A stretch of DNA of 64,000 nucleotides. It comes from Hygrocybe punicea. Its lineage: Eukaryota; Basidiomycota; Agaricomycetes; Agaricales; Hygrophoraceae. Where the stretch lies: contig OY744466.1 of assembly GCA_963556145.1 (NCBI GenBank), positions 5,317,820 through 5,381,819 on the forward strand, in the 5' to 3' direction. The first letter of the stretch is position 1. Each line of letters begins with the position of its first letter. The notes below the pieces were generated by a model, which saw only the letters and a program-made list of their open reading frames with translations, had not been told where the DNA came from and did not search any database. The position numbers and the translations under genes were made by a program. Positions 42,891 to 55,619 of the stretch are shown piece by piece.

Positions 42891-45233
42891 TCCAAATTAG
42901 GAAATTTAATGAGGTTTTTGGTGTGTTTGCTGCCTTGCAGCTTGTTGTCTGGCATTGCCCACGGCTCACAATGTCGCTAGACAGCTGCTGTACTAATGCA
43001 AGATTGGTTTTTGTGTAAAATACAATGTCAAAGTTAATACAATGCCCTTTTAACCAGTGCAGAGGGCACAAATCAGCTGTCCATTAACATTTCATTGGTC
43101 TTGCCACATTAAAGTGCCCGCAACCAACCTATTGACCATCGCATCATGGAGCATGTTCATTGGCAGCAAAACCATTGGGGTCAATCCAACTCAAAGTTGT
43201 ACGTAGCACTCCTGGATGGTCGAATTTCTTATTCCATCATTCTACTGTAGTGTTGACATGTGCCTCACTCCAAGTTTCACCTTGAAGTCCAAGCCGTCAA
43301 GTCTGATGTGACAATTAGGCATCTTACTCTGCTGGATTCATAATCGTATCATGAACCACATAACTCTCAACAACGATGTACATGACTCATGGGGCATTGA
43401 CGCGTTTGGTGAAAAAGTAATGCAAAACACGGCGTCGCTGAGGTTGTGGCCTGGGATTGGGATGGTGATGACAATGAGAGATGGCAGGTGGAGAGCGAAG
43501 ACAACATACCTGCTGGGCTACCGCCAATTGGGATCTTGGGGGTAAGGAAGGGGTGCGGTGCAGGCGTTGAGGATTATATAGGGTGTAGCCGACTTGATCG
43601 CTCCTGTGCCAATAACGGTGTTGTCTCCAATGGCATGTAGACACTTGATATCCATTAAGCGCACAAGATAAGATGCTGAAAGGAATCATTGCTCACCAAG
43701 ATTGTCAGCTGCCATTCTTTTCTTGAACTTGAGACCCAAAACACTCGTAGCAGGCCGAAAAAATGTTGGGCGAAAGCATGTTCAGCCATGAAGGAGGATA
43801 GAATGGTCCATGTAGGCTAATCCCATCGAAATTAGACAACATTTTTGTGATGCATTATTGTTCGACTGATATACCTTGAAAGAACCATGGCCCAGGGCAA
43901 ATGTCCCAGACATTCTGCCGAAACAATTGTCAAAAGGAAGAACGTGAACATGTTGCTACATCAGCTACATGCACGTTGACACAAAATCGCCAAGTTTGTT
44001 GTGGAGAGAACATGTAAAACACGCCAAGACACCACCAGTGCATGGGGGGATATGAAAAGGTGACGACACGGAAAAGGTTCGCTGGTGCATAGCACTGGCA
44101 AAACAGACAGGGAGAGAAGGAGGCGAAATGTGGGCCAGACAACAAGATCAGGATAGCAAAAGAAGGGAGATGCAGAGACGACAGAGATGACAGAAACAAA
44201 ACTTTGCTAGTGCTCAGCACTGGTAAAGTCGGTAGTGAAAGCGGTGAGACAAGATTTTGCTAGTGCTCAGCACCAGCAAAGTTGGTCGAAGTTGAAGAGA
44301 TTGAAAAGGCTTTGCCCTTACCAGTAGTCAAGTCTCACAGTCACATGATTGGGTTAGTTTATGCGTCTCATCTAAGTCTTTTCTCTCATCTCCCCTCGAT
44401 TGAATCGTAGGGTGATTTTCTGCCACTGTTGACGCTCTCTACTCTTTGCTGTGGCTGGCTGCTGGAATCATCTTCCGACTCTTTCCCCACCTTTGGGGCA
44501 CTGGCTTGTCACTTCTCTCCTCTCAATTGAATTGTAGGGAGACTTTGGCTGTGTTATCTATCAATGCTGACCCACACGCTGCGGTTCTTATCTGCCATTT
44601 CACTATGGCTGGCATCGTCTTCTCCCTGCTCTTTGCATCCTCTGCTCTGGGTATGTTGACTTATGCTCATGTCTCTTCACGATGGGTTTATTCATTCTTA
44701 TTCGTATTTTTCACCAAGATCTGCCCGTTCGACGCCAGGAATAGATCACAAACTCACCATTGCAACATTGGCTGCAATGTGTCTGCATGCTGCTGCATTT
44801 AGTACCACCTTTTTATTTTATTTTAAATCTCTTCACCTTTTCACTTCGCCACTGCTGAGATGTGCACATTTTTTCTATTGTACTTTTGCCAATATCTGTG
44901 TTTCATGTGTATTTCATACGTCCACCATCAAACTCACCTGACACCTTCTATCTGCATATTCAACCTGTTCACCACATTGTACAGGGGCGCAGTCTCATAG
45001 GAATATTAATTGTCAGTAAGGGCATGGTTTGTGGCAGGATACACTCATACAACAATACACGTGTTTGCGATACATGTTGGTTGAGATGGACACTTTGCCA
45101 TGAGGCAACACCGTTGGAAATGTAGTAGAGCTATCCATGTCCAGATGTCCAGTAAATTGAAAATGATGTTAGTCGTCAATTGAAATATATTCAGCTATTT
45201 AGAGCTAAACTCTGCATAACTCTTCAGACCAAC
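42891..45233. other. Intergenic region with palindromic repeats, no supported gene
   Basis: Frames of up to about 120 residues are seen (for example 44446-44802, plus), with hydrophobic stretches but no family I recognise. A minus-strand stretch at 43660-43560 (NTVIGTGAIKSATPYIILN) looks like coding DNA of unknown origin, broken downstream. Confidence 0.35.
44078..44280. repeat. Three copies of a TTTGCTAGTGCTCAGCACTGGTAAA palindrome
   Basis: Imperfect inverted repeats of 25 bp at 44078-44103, 44203-44227 and 44256-44280 with a TGCTGAGCA-like core. The third (TTTGCTAGTGCTCAGCACCA then GCAAA) is almost perfectly symmetric. The unit length and the C(A/G)GC..AAA ends recall the palindrome array at 7665-8045, although the sequence differs. 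Confidence 0.7.
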
Positions 45234-47450
45234 ATGCCTCCTTGTCGTGCACCCAAAAAGTCCAAGACGACTGCCTTTGCGAATGGCGTGCTTCAAACAT
45301 CCTTCTGAATTCAAGGTATATATTTCATTTTTAAACCTGCTTCTATATGGTACTGACACTTGCATACATTTCTAGTACCTCAACCATCCACTGCAACTAC
45401 AGAACAGATCTGCCGAGACAAGGGAAAAGGCAAGGCTGTTGAAGTAGATCTTGAAGTCGACACCTTTGGCCCAGGTTTCCTATCAGGTCATGTTCAACCC
45501 ATTACGCCCATGCCAAAAGCAGGGCCTATGATATTGCGTTATTCCTGGCACAGGGTTCTTTCTGCGAAAGCTAATGATCCAGACAACGTAGCAACAGCTA
45601 TTGACATATTGTTTACGCCATCTCCCTGCTCATGCCGTGGTCATCGTCAGCAAAGGAAGATGCCTGTTACGTCAACCCCTTGCAAGCAACCCTCTCCCGA
45701 AAGTCCAATCATACCTACAAGACATGTCACATTTCAGTTACCGTCAAGTTCTCCTGACGATGATATCTTCTCCCCACTTTCACCTCCACAACCCTCGAAT
45801 TCACAGCAACCACCTTCACTCCCATTTTTTGATCTGGAAAATACTACGCCCCAACCAATGTCACCAGCGTCAATGTCCAGCTCTGGGTCTAGCTCTGGGT
45901 CAAAATCCACCCATAACCGATGGCCACCTGCAGCGAATCCAGCAGCTCCTTCACTGCAAACGGATGGTCCTGTGGGCAACAAGACTCATCACGTCGCATC
46001 AGATGTGTGGACTTTCTTTGAACAGAGGGGAAACCAGCAGATTTGTACTTTCTGTGGGTATGTTCTTTCAACAGCCTGGTTATTATATCATGTTTGATGA
46101 CTTTAATAGGACTATCCATGTAATGAATCCGAACCACCAGATTGCAAAATTTAGTATCAAGATCCACCAGGACTCTTCGCCATCATTTGATGGAGGAGCA
46201 CATGGACGTTTGGGTATCCCGTTGTGATGAGTTCGGGGTAAATATAAAGGCGAACAGTGCCCAAGCTGCCCTACATGAATATCAAAAGGGCAAAGGGCAA
46301 TCAACAGGACCAGTGCCACAAGGATGGACTCCATTCTCAAGGGAAGCTTTCGTTGATGCGATCGTCCAGTTCATCGTTGGGGATGATCAAGTATATTTTT
46401 ATATGGTTTTATATTCCTGTATTGATGAGATATTATGATTTCAGTCACTCAACGTTGTTGAATCACCGCACCTGCCTGCAATTTTCCTGATGCTTCGAGA
46501 GGAACTCTGGGAGTCAGATATTCCTGGTAGAACCACGATCCGTAAACGCATTGAAGAGACACTTCAAGAACATTTAGATCAACTAAGTCGGGACATGCAG
46601 GTCAGTGTGGCTGCTACCTACTTTCTGGACAATCTTCTTAATGGAGGAACAGCATTCTTTAGGGAAAATTTCATTCACAATGGACATGTGGTCTGATCTG
46701 AATCGCTCACCTTTCATGGCCATCACCGCTCATTGGATACAATCACATACCAAAGAAACCCTGAGTGGCCTTCAACACATTCTCAAATTACATTCTGACT
46801 TAGTGGGATTTCATCGTGTTCCTGGGCAACATGATGGTGAACATCTTGCCCATGTATTCATCTATGTTACCGATTGGCTTCTGATTACTGATAAGGTATT
46901 CAATTTTTTCTTAGTATTCTCATTGACCCTCATCCTTTTAGATCGGATGGATCACTCTCGACAATGCTTCAAACAATGATACATTCATGGCCATGTTGGA
47001 ACGTGAACTTCAACGACGAAAAATCAAATTTCACAAAACTGAATGTCAAATTAGGTATGTGATATGATATTGTTGCTGCACTGTAATTACTAATGCTCTT
47101 TGCCTCCAGATGTTTTCCTCACATCGTCAATCTTGCCTGCAAGGTCATGCTAGCGGCAATCACCAATCTCAACTATGTTGCTGAAACTGCCGAAGACTTT
47201 TACCCTTCAAACTTCTTGGAAGGACTTGACCGAGATCCAATTGTGACAGTTCAGTCTCTCATTCGTGCGGTGTGTCTCTCTTTTGCTTTCTTGTACAGCA
47301 ACTTACTGTTGGGTGTGCAAACATTAATTTATACTAGATACGATCATCTTCTCTGCGCTGACAATATTTTTTATCATTGTTTGAGAGACTAGAGTGGAAA
47401 GAGCTTCAGCTTCTACATGACATGGAAGTGAGGTGGTCTTCAACACTCCT
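45234..47450 (+). pseudogene. hAT transposase, truncated (copy 3)
   Basis: Same exon order as the copy at 10246. A first exon with ATG at 45234 is closed by TGA at 45306-45308, where copy 2 stays open. It is followed by a Ser/Pro-rich exon (VTFQLPSSSPDDD), a BED-finger exon (ASDVWTFFEQ, then QICTFC), FVDAIVQFIVGDDQ, TTIRKRIEETLQEHLDQL, GKISFTMDMWSDLNRSPFM, WITLDNASNNDTFM, FPHIVNLACKVML, and EVRWSSTLL at about 47430. After about 47450 the similarity stops, so the C-terminal dimerisation half is missing. It is closest to copy 1 (3429-4869), which lacks the N-terminal half: the two relics are complementary pieces of one subfamily. Confidence 0.85.
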
Positions 47451-47740
47451 CAACAGGATCAAGACGAGCATAGCATTATCACACCAACTGAACCAGGGCC
47501 TCTGATACATCTCATATTTTCACAGATGTTAATTCGGTGTTGACATATTTCTACAGCTAATCGTCATCAAACACCCTACCAACCGCACAGATATTAACGT
47601 GAAAAGTGACTCAGAAAGTTGTTGTTTTTTACAGCATCAGATCATGATTTAATAGACTCTTTGATGTGACGAAAGTAAGTGGTCTTCTCTTTTGAATTTG
47701 AGTACTTATGTTCATTAAAAATATCTTGTATGGCCTGTAG

Positions 47741-48174
47741 AACCTTTGACGACGATGACGACGACAAGTCAATTGATCCCATTACTGTGAACCACTCAGC
47801 TTTAGACAACTCCCCCAGCAAATCTTCAAACACGAGCAAAACAGAGTCAGAAGACACCGTCTTCCTGATGGACATTCTCGAAAATCACAATGCAACACCC
47901 AGATCCAAACAATTTACTCTGTTCTGCATTGAAAACCGCAGGCGCCTCAAAGAAGGCGTTAAGGTGAATATCAAAATTCTTGTAACTTAGCGTTTAACAA
48001 CGGCCCTCATCATGCAAATCTCAGGACACTTTTGAAGATATCACCCACAAGGACATGAATCCCACCAGTCCCCACGATATCACACTGATGAATGCCAAAC
48101 GCCATCGTGAAGTTCCCAGCGGTTCTGGCCTCTCCACTTTCAAAGCTGAGAAACGGTTCAAGATTAATAAATAG
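47741..48174 (+). CDS. Small acidic hypothetical gene, start unresolved
   Basis: An acceptor CTGTAG at 47735-47740 opens an exon encoding TFDDDDDDKSIDPITVNHSA and IENRRRLKEGVK. A GTGAATATC donor near 47965 and AATCTCAG at about 48018-48025 lead to DTFEDITHKDMNPTSPHDIT and a stop at 48172-48174. It has an aspartate run near the start, no membrane segments and no domain I recognise. It lies just 5' of the Tnp2 transposase and on the same strand, so it may be an accessory ORF of that element or the 5' exon of it. Confidence in the gene model is low. Confidence 0.35.
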
Positions 48175-48300
48175 TATGGTACTAGTACTAGTACTGCTGT
48201 TCTCGTCTGCTCATAAGATCTTTTTCCACCGTCAAATGAATTATAAGTGAGGTGTTTATGTGTTCGTGTCCTCAAACAATATTAATCTTAATCTCATACC

Positions 48301-51300
48301 ATGCCTCAATCCTTTGAGTGTTTCTGCCCTAGCTGCAACAGAGCTCATGTTTCTGCAGAAACCAAACGATCTCACGAACATACTGTCAACAGAGCCAGAC
48401 TATCAGTGGGTACTTCAGCCAGTAATGGAGGCCGACTTCATCACATCATACCTCGAAGCAAGCGTTCATCAGGACCCATCCCCTGTGGTTTCCCCCCCTC
48501 ATGCCAGCAGGTGGGTTTACCACCATTCCCTGATCTTGATTTCCCAGCCTGAACATCTTCTGAGGTCACTGAACAAGAGATGCTTGACCATGGTACCATG
48601 ACTGGTGAGGATTTAGATATTCAGACCTTTGGATCTGCCCTTCCGAACCTTGGACCTAACATGCATGATCCTTGTGTTCTAACAGGCCTTGTGGACCATC
48701 ATTCTACCCTCAACCAGGCAGCGCATTCCAGTTCTGTTCTGCTTACCTCCTATATCACACACAAACCTCCAGCTCGTGTCCCTATGGACGCCGAGCTTGA
48801 GCACCATTTTCGAAGCATGCTAGAAGAAGGGTTGGCGCACCAAATGACCGTGGAAGCATCTGATTCCGATTGTGATGAAGTATCCAATGACGACTATGCT
48901 GGATGCGAGCTTGTAGACGCTGATGATGAAGATGATGATGAAGAGGCTGTTAACGGAGAAAGCGAGACCAGTGAGGATTCGGATATTGATACACCAGATG
49001 CTCCTGTGAGCAGTCTAGCTGACAAAGACCACCCGGATCCATTCACACCAACAGACATTACAATCAACTCAGTCGATCTCTCCTCGCAACCTGCACACCT
49101 GCAGGTTATCTATGCCCTTGTTACTTGGCTACATCTCCAGTTCCACTTGCCATGAATTGCCTGCCATGCTATACTATCAATCCTTGCGTGTATGCTCTTC
49201 TTCCTCAATCCCGCTTGTGAAGTTCCCCTACGCACACTTCAATCAGCAAATACAATCCTTTCTCTCGACGTGCCTGTTCATATTCTTGCAGTGTGCTCCA
49301 GTTGCAAAGAAGTTTATCCCGAGCATGCATTGGATATAGAGAACCTCTGTTTCCACTGCCAGTCTCCTGTATTTGCTTCAGATTTCACTCAGCGAGGGAA
49401 ACGGTACAAGAATCGAATTCCACTTCTTCGGTACCCTTACCTGTCAATCAGTGAACAGTTGCCATCAATCATTTCTACTCCAGGTGTCAAGGAGATCTTA
49501 GATGAATGGTGCACCAAAAATCGCCGGGAAGGCCTGTACCAGGATATTTTTGATGGTGGGGTATGTAAAGGGCTTTGTGCACACGACAACACCCTTTTTT
49601 TTTCCAACAGTGCACATGAACATCATGGACCCAATGGCAAGCTCCAAATTGGGGTCACTCTTGGCGCAGATTGGTATGTTTCTTTATCATGTCACACTAT
49701 ATTTTACATTTTTTAATATCCACCATTAGGTTCTCATACATACACAGTAATATTGCACCGTCACATTCGTCAGCTCCGATTTCATTTTCTATTGCAAATT
49801 TACCTGGTATGATGTCACTCCGATATGTGTTGCAGTTGAAATGATGATTAGCGCCAGATACAGGACATCGAACCTCATGTGCACCAGCATCATGCCTGGT
49901 CCTAAAGAACAAACAGCTGATGAACTACAACGCTATCTCAGACCAATCGTCAGTGACTTACTCTGGTTGTGGAAGGAGGGTATCAAGATTCCAATGACTT
50001 TGTGCCCTTTTGGTATGTCTGATTGAGCCCGTATCCATATTTTGCGTTAACTGCCTGTCAAGGTCGCCTTATTCGCATCTTAATTGCAATTGTTTGTGAC
50101 AAACCTGCAGCAGACAAATTGGCAGGGTTTGGCACACCATCGCATAGGCATTTTTGCACAGAATGTTGGATTTGTCAGAAGGATAAGGTTTCCCCATCTG
50201 GTTTCGAACACGGCAGTAAGCAATCTTATGTTATGGATTTCAATTTCACTTACTCATAGGGTAGTGTTCCCTCCATGGACTGATGCCAAGCAATGCAAAC
50301 TTGGTGAGGATTATGCCAAGCTGACAACAAACAGGGAACGAGATAGCTTTGTGCATGATCACGCTACACGGTATACACAACTATCTCGCTTACCATACTT
50401 CGATATTGTCCAACAAACAGTTATTGACCCTATGCACAACCTGTATCTTGGTATGTTCCTCCACCTTCCTCACCCACTATAGGCTAATTACCAATGAGGC
50501 CTTGTCAAACACCATTTTTACAGAATCTGGGTTCAAGGGAAGATCCTCCATAATAACCATGAACTCAAGACATTCCATGAGATGCTAAATGATGTATGTT
50601 CACACCATTTCCTCATTCTCATTCTCACACTATTACTTGATCTAGTTCATCTTGCCTGGCACCTCCAGCAGGCTTCCAACAGATATTGGAATGCCCTCTG
50701 GTGGGTCACTCACGGCTGATCAATGGTTTCTCCTGGCAACAGTTCAGGGTCCAGTAATTGTGAAGTTCAATATTGTGAACGTAGTATTGTACATGCTAAT
50801 ATTTTGAACAGATCCCTGAACTATGGAGAGCGTGCCTGCCAAAAGACCACGAAATACTCAAGAACAACCGAGTCAATGCTATCTAACAAGTTGAAGCTGC
50901 CAAGGAAGCCCAGAAACAGAAGCTCAAGGAAGCTCGAAAGGCAAAGAAAGTTGAGAAGGAGAGGATAGCAGCAGAAAAGTAGGTGGAGCGAGAGAGGGTG
51001 GCAGTGGAAAAGAAGGGGGATAAGGAGAGGATTGCAGCAGAAAAGAGAGTGGGGAGACCAGGCACAGCAAGAGACAAGCAAATGGAGAAGGAGAGGATAG
51101 CCGCAGAGAGCGAGAGAGGGTGGCAGCGGAAAAGAAGGTGGCGAAAAAAGTTGAGAAAGAGAGGATAGCGGCAGATAAGGCTCAGCATAGGGTAACCTGT
51201 ATTGCCTATAAGCTGTTCCTGCTAATCACAAACCTCAGGCTTCTATGAGTTCCAAACAAGTCCTACAACCACCTGAGGAGAACAGAGAAACAGTGGACCC

Positions 51301-52628
51301 GGACGGTGAGCATACAAAATTCAGACTACACCCTGATGACCTGAAGAACTTTCTCAAACTCTCCTCGGCACTTATGCTCTTCTCCAAGAAGACAATCACA
51401 TCTCAAGAAATTGTCAAGGGTGATATCCTACTTCGTGAATACTGTGCCGAGCTCATAACAGTTAAGCTTTCGATTTCCGCCTCCACAATTGCTATACCCA
51501 CATTGTATAATTCAGCTCTATGGACCATCTTCAATGAGGCCAAATCATCATTACGCAATACACACAGCTCGGTGTGTTTGCAATTTCGGCCCTTTACAAG
51601 GGTTTTGGACTTTCCTCTTCGAACATTTAAACTGTATCCTGAAGTTGTACAAAACAAACAACCACGCAAATTGCAAGCTTGAAACAACTTTCTTCCGTGA
51701 GTTTCATCGCACATGCCAATCAAGTCGAGTGGTGCGTAGGTGATGAAATGCAATTCTGTGCTGATATCATTTGCAGACATTTTCTTTGGCTTCTCAGCCA
51801 CCAGAATCCCTACAATGAGAAGTTGCATGGATCATGCTAAAAGCTACAAACGAAGAGAGAGGAACGGTCGCTGCACTGGGAGCATTATCAAAAGAACTGG
51901 ATGACACCTTTGAGGACGGTACATATTACATTTCTTTACAAGTTATACCAACTCATAGCTATTAGCAAATCAACACTGCATGCTCTCTCCATGGCATGAG
52001 TGGAAGACTGTGAGCACAGAAATGTATCGTTTACTTGCATGGACACTCTGTGCACAGCATCCAGAACAACCAGTTCACTGTCAATCTGAGCGGCCTAAGA
52101 GCAACCACAGCATTCCCCTTAACCAAACTACAACATTTTACGACTATGTGATCATGAAAGGCTCCCATTACTATGCCTCTTCTGCCATTTGCTCTCTTCG
52201 TGCATCCTTGGTCGAAGTCAACTTAGGCGGGCAAATTCACTGCGATGAACTTCTCGAGATTCTTGCATTTGATCAATATCAAGCTTCCACACCTATTCGG
52301 TTTGGTTGCATGCGATGGTTCAAGAAGTGGACTGGACCATGGGAACCAATTTGGGATGCATAGTAAGTCCAGGTGATGCCCACTGATAAAACATTGAGGC
52401 ACCCGCTTTTGTAGCCAAAGTGTGAACGTCCGCCTTTGGGAATTGCATGAATACGATGCAGATATACAGCTCCCTGCACTGATTGATCTGACCTGCATTG
52501 AAGGACTTCTAGAACTTTCTGTGGTGAAGGTTGGAGCCTTGGATACGAAGTTGTGGGCATCGGTTGGTTTAAACAAAGGTATCATCCATATGACAATCTT
52601 CATTCCCAACTTACTCAACTTTTTCTAG
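48301..52628 (+). pseudogene. Tnp2/Plavaka transposase, decayed
   Basis: A large multi-exon transposase of the basidiomycete Plavaka (CACTA-like, often annotated Tnp2) family. In order: a Cys/His N-terminus (CFCPSCNRAH...H, 48320); an acidic stretch (48840-48990); IYALVTWLHLQFHLP; CSSCKEVYPEHA and CFHCQSPVF zinc-ribbon cysteines; YQDIFDGGVCKGL; IGVTLGADW then FSYIHSNIAPSHSS; TSIMPGPKEQTADELQ (49880); ILIAIVCDKPAADKLAG (50070-50130) with CTECW; RYTQLSRLPYFDIVQQTVIDPMHNLYLG (50370-50450); PNHHYAIHTARC and GFWTFLFEHLN (51540-51640); ETTFFREFHRTCQ; and a C-terminal GCMRWFKKW. In-frame TGA stops stand at 48550-48552 and 49153-49155; the second falls in QFHLP-stop-IACHA, where I recall arginine. 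Further frame changes occur at 49.8-51.5 kb, some from introns and some possibly lesions. Confidence 0.82.
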
Positions 52629-52696
52629 ACCATTTTACTCTTTAAAGATGTTCTACAGGATTCTACATATTGCAGTGCTTGTATCGTGTTCAGTTT

Positions 52697-54540
52697 TTAT
52701 GCGTCATCTACTTCAGAATTGTCTTCAATTTTGGCCAAGTAAGCCATATCATCCTCAGAAATGTCACCGTCCTGGATCTTGTCTGCAAACTCGCTGCTCC
52801 ACCAATCACGATCCTTGCGCAATTGCATCGTATCATCAGCATCGAATTTCTTCCTCCAAGACATTTGAACCATGCCAATGAAAGGTATCGTGCGCAGATT
52901 TTTTGATGATGCAGGAGCCCTGGTATTCATCTTTGATGGAGCAGTGTAAAAAGTCTTTTTTGCCTTTGAATTTTTGATGCTCATGCGCCTCTTCTTTCAA
53001 GCGGGTTGTGTACTTCCATCTGCACCTTGCCCATCAGGTGGTGGATCTTGAGGATCGAGTGCAGGACGACTCTTCGAAACACAGGCCATATGATCTAGAA
53101 CCTTTAACAACTTGACAAACTATGAAGAACATGTAAGGACGTTGCAAGAATCTAGTTGAGCACTGAGTACCTACCGTCTTGAAGCATCAGGTTTTACCTC
53201 GCACCATATTTGCTCCTTTACCAGCCTCGGTAAGCCTTCGCTGCCACATTGTATCATCGCTGATGTCTGATTTGTTCAAGGAAACAACGCTCGATGCATA
53301 ATCGGTATCCAACATCCCCTCAATGCCCTTAAATCCCCATACCCACTCAAACTCATTGACCATCCTTCTACGCTCCTGCATTACCTACAAAAAATGTCAA
53401 AGGGTACATCAAAGTAGTCATACTAACTTGCCGTAGATCGGCGGTTTCGCGGTCAGCAACCACCTTTTTTTCCTATTTTTGTTTACCCTCGTCAGACTGC
53501 AACTTTTTCCAGGTGTTTGCAATTGATTGGAAGTAGGTTTTCATGCAGGCTTCAACGATGTCCTTTTGGAAGGAATCATCCGGGATTGTTTTGCGACCAC
53601 TGTTATCACCAGCACGGAGACACTTTTGAGGAACAGTTGAGTCTAATAAGAATATGGTTTGACCTCAGCCACTTACCTTTTCATTATCATAAACACGGTC
53701 ACAGAGCTCACGGATGAACCGATTATTTACTGCCTTGTCGACTGCTACGTTCATATCTGGCCTCCATATACGAATTGCGTCTTGGCCATCAACTTGAATG
53801 TCTTCAAATGATTGGCCAGTTGCAAGCGGACCTTTCAAGCTTGCAACTCGATTCCTCTCACTTAGTGCCGGATCAACATTGCAAAGGCTCCAAAACATGC
53901 TATTGACCAATTCCTAGTCCTGAATTGTGAGTATCCTCCTTGGTATCCTGATCTCGTGAGCTCACCTTTACTTCTTGGTGCTTGTTAGATATGTTTTTAG
54001 AGTTTGGCTTCACACTCGTCTGTTGAGTCAAAACCTTTTCTTTCATCTCTTGAACTGTGTCTTCTAATTCAAGAACACGTTGCTGCAGTTGTTCAGTTCT
54101 TTTGCGCAAATCTTCAACTTCAGTGAAAACCTTTTTGCAGGTTGTACCAAGACTAGTACTTTCAAGATTGGAGTCGGAGAAGACATCAAATCGTTTAGCA
54201 GGGGTTAAGCCCATTTGAGAAACAGATGGTAAGTGGGGAGAAGTGTCATGGAATGCATGCGTATACTGATAGGAACTATTTTGTGTCGTGACTGGTGTTG
54301 GAAGTGATGCTCAGCTGGACGTGTTTGCCTGTGCATTGTGAAAATTGTCGTGCATGATCACCGGATAGCTGCCAGAGTGTACCGAAGGATTTGGGCCATC
54401 AGGGTTGTATTGTTGTGAATAAGGTGTGTCATTCTGGAATAGGGCAGAATTCTGCTGATAGGTGTGGCTGATCTGTGGAGGTTGAGATTTCCAGCTGTCT
54501 TGTCCATAGCCACAGGAGGGAAACTGCTATGGGTAAAAGT
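52697..54540 (-). pseudogene. Partner ORF usually found next to Plavaka transposases
   Basis: Minus-strand exons convergent with the transposase. N-terminal part (54540-54220) rich in Gln/Asn/Ser/Pro; then KRFDVFSDSN and a coiled coil EDLRKRTEQLQQRVLELEDT (about 54110); then LKGPLATGQ and VDGQDAIRIWRPDMNVAVDK with FIRELCDRVYDNEK (53830-53670); then MWQRRLTEAGKGANMVRG (53240); and an end with basic and acidic stretches (SIKNSKAKK, KIEDNSEVDD). In Agaricomycetes I recall such a protein (IWRPNW..A..VNN.F...) beside Plavaka-type transposases, function unknown. A TGA in the N-terminal part near 54312 (NTSS-stop-ASLPT) suggests decay. Confidence 0.55.
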
Positions 54541-54810
54541 GAGCCTTAATTTACTTTATTACCATTGAATAACATACCAGCGATTCGTCAAGATTCTGGG
54601 TGCGCAATGTTTGCGTTTGAGATGGCAACCTCTGAGTACTTGTGTCAAGACATGCATTCGAATCCAGCGGTGACAGCAGATCTGGGGATGAAGCGAACTG
54701 TTCCAAAGCTGGCAGCGGAGCGTGGGAACATGCAGTGGTGTCTGGTATGGGTTCGGAGTGGAACCAGGTGGGTGATGCTGTAGCGGTCCTCCCCTTGTTG
54801 GGTAGGACAT

Positions 54811-55186
54811 CTGCAGGAAAACAGGTGGCAGGGACTGGATCCGGTAGTGTTTTGTTACTGGGGGGAAGCAGGACCGGGTAGCGCCTGAAACAGATGTAAA
54901 TCGGAGGAGGATACTAAATTAATCCTGATAACCATGGGCATGATATCAACTAAAGTTGGAGTGAGGATAATGACAGATGTATATCTTCTAATGACAGCTA
55001 CTTTACATGCAAGGTAGCAAAGCAACGGAAGAAGAAGCCTTCCTGATCTGGATAGAATAGCAAGACGTTGGCGTTTCAACCATGCTTCAGACCGGGATCA
55101 AATATCTCTCAAGCCGCAGGCTATGTCTAGGTACACTAGCTACCCCGACCCTCTCCAGATCATGCTAAATCAGAGTTTCCGCAGTG
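54811..55186. other. Intergenic, no gene seen
   Basis: I recognise no gene or repeat; short frames only. Confidence 0.4.
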
Positions 55187-55490
55187 AATGACACATGTCA
55201 AACATAAAATATCAGCACCTCCAAAAGCTACCTGTAAACTAGCTATAATTTAAATTTTAATCCTTCTTTCATACCCATGTTTGCCACTCCAATGTTTTGA
55301 ATCTTTGCCAGTCAGACACATGGCAAAATCTGATTTGAAATTTTAAGTTTTTGCCATATGTTCAACTGGCAAAGATTCAAAACATTAGAGTGGCAAACAT
55401 GGGTATAAAAGAAGGATTAAAATTTAAATTATAGCTAGTTTACAGGTAGCTTTTGGAGGTGCTGATATTTTATGTTTTACATGTGTCATT
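55187..55490. mobile_element. 304-bp foldback MITE
   Basis: Two inverted arms of about 125 bp, starting AATGACACATGT and ending ACATGTGTCATT, with very high identity, surround a spacer of about 55 bp (AGACACATGGCAAAATCTGA and on). No coding capacity. I could not identify a clear target duplication. Confidence 0.88.
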
Positions 55491-55619
55491 GCTCAGGCAA
55501 AATCCCTTATAAATTCAAAATGTAGTTACTAATGTGGCAAGGCAAATATCTAGTTCTAATTCAACACTTTTATTGTGTCTTTGTTACATTTTCCATATGG
55601 GGCCAATGGTCTCTTGCAC

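Noticed and set aside
44446..44802. 118-residue ORF with hydrophobic stretches as a membrane protein
   Set aside because: No family recognised, no splice support and overlapping alternative frames of similar length.
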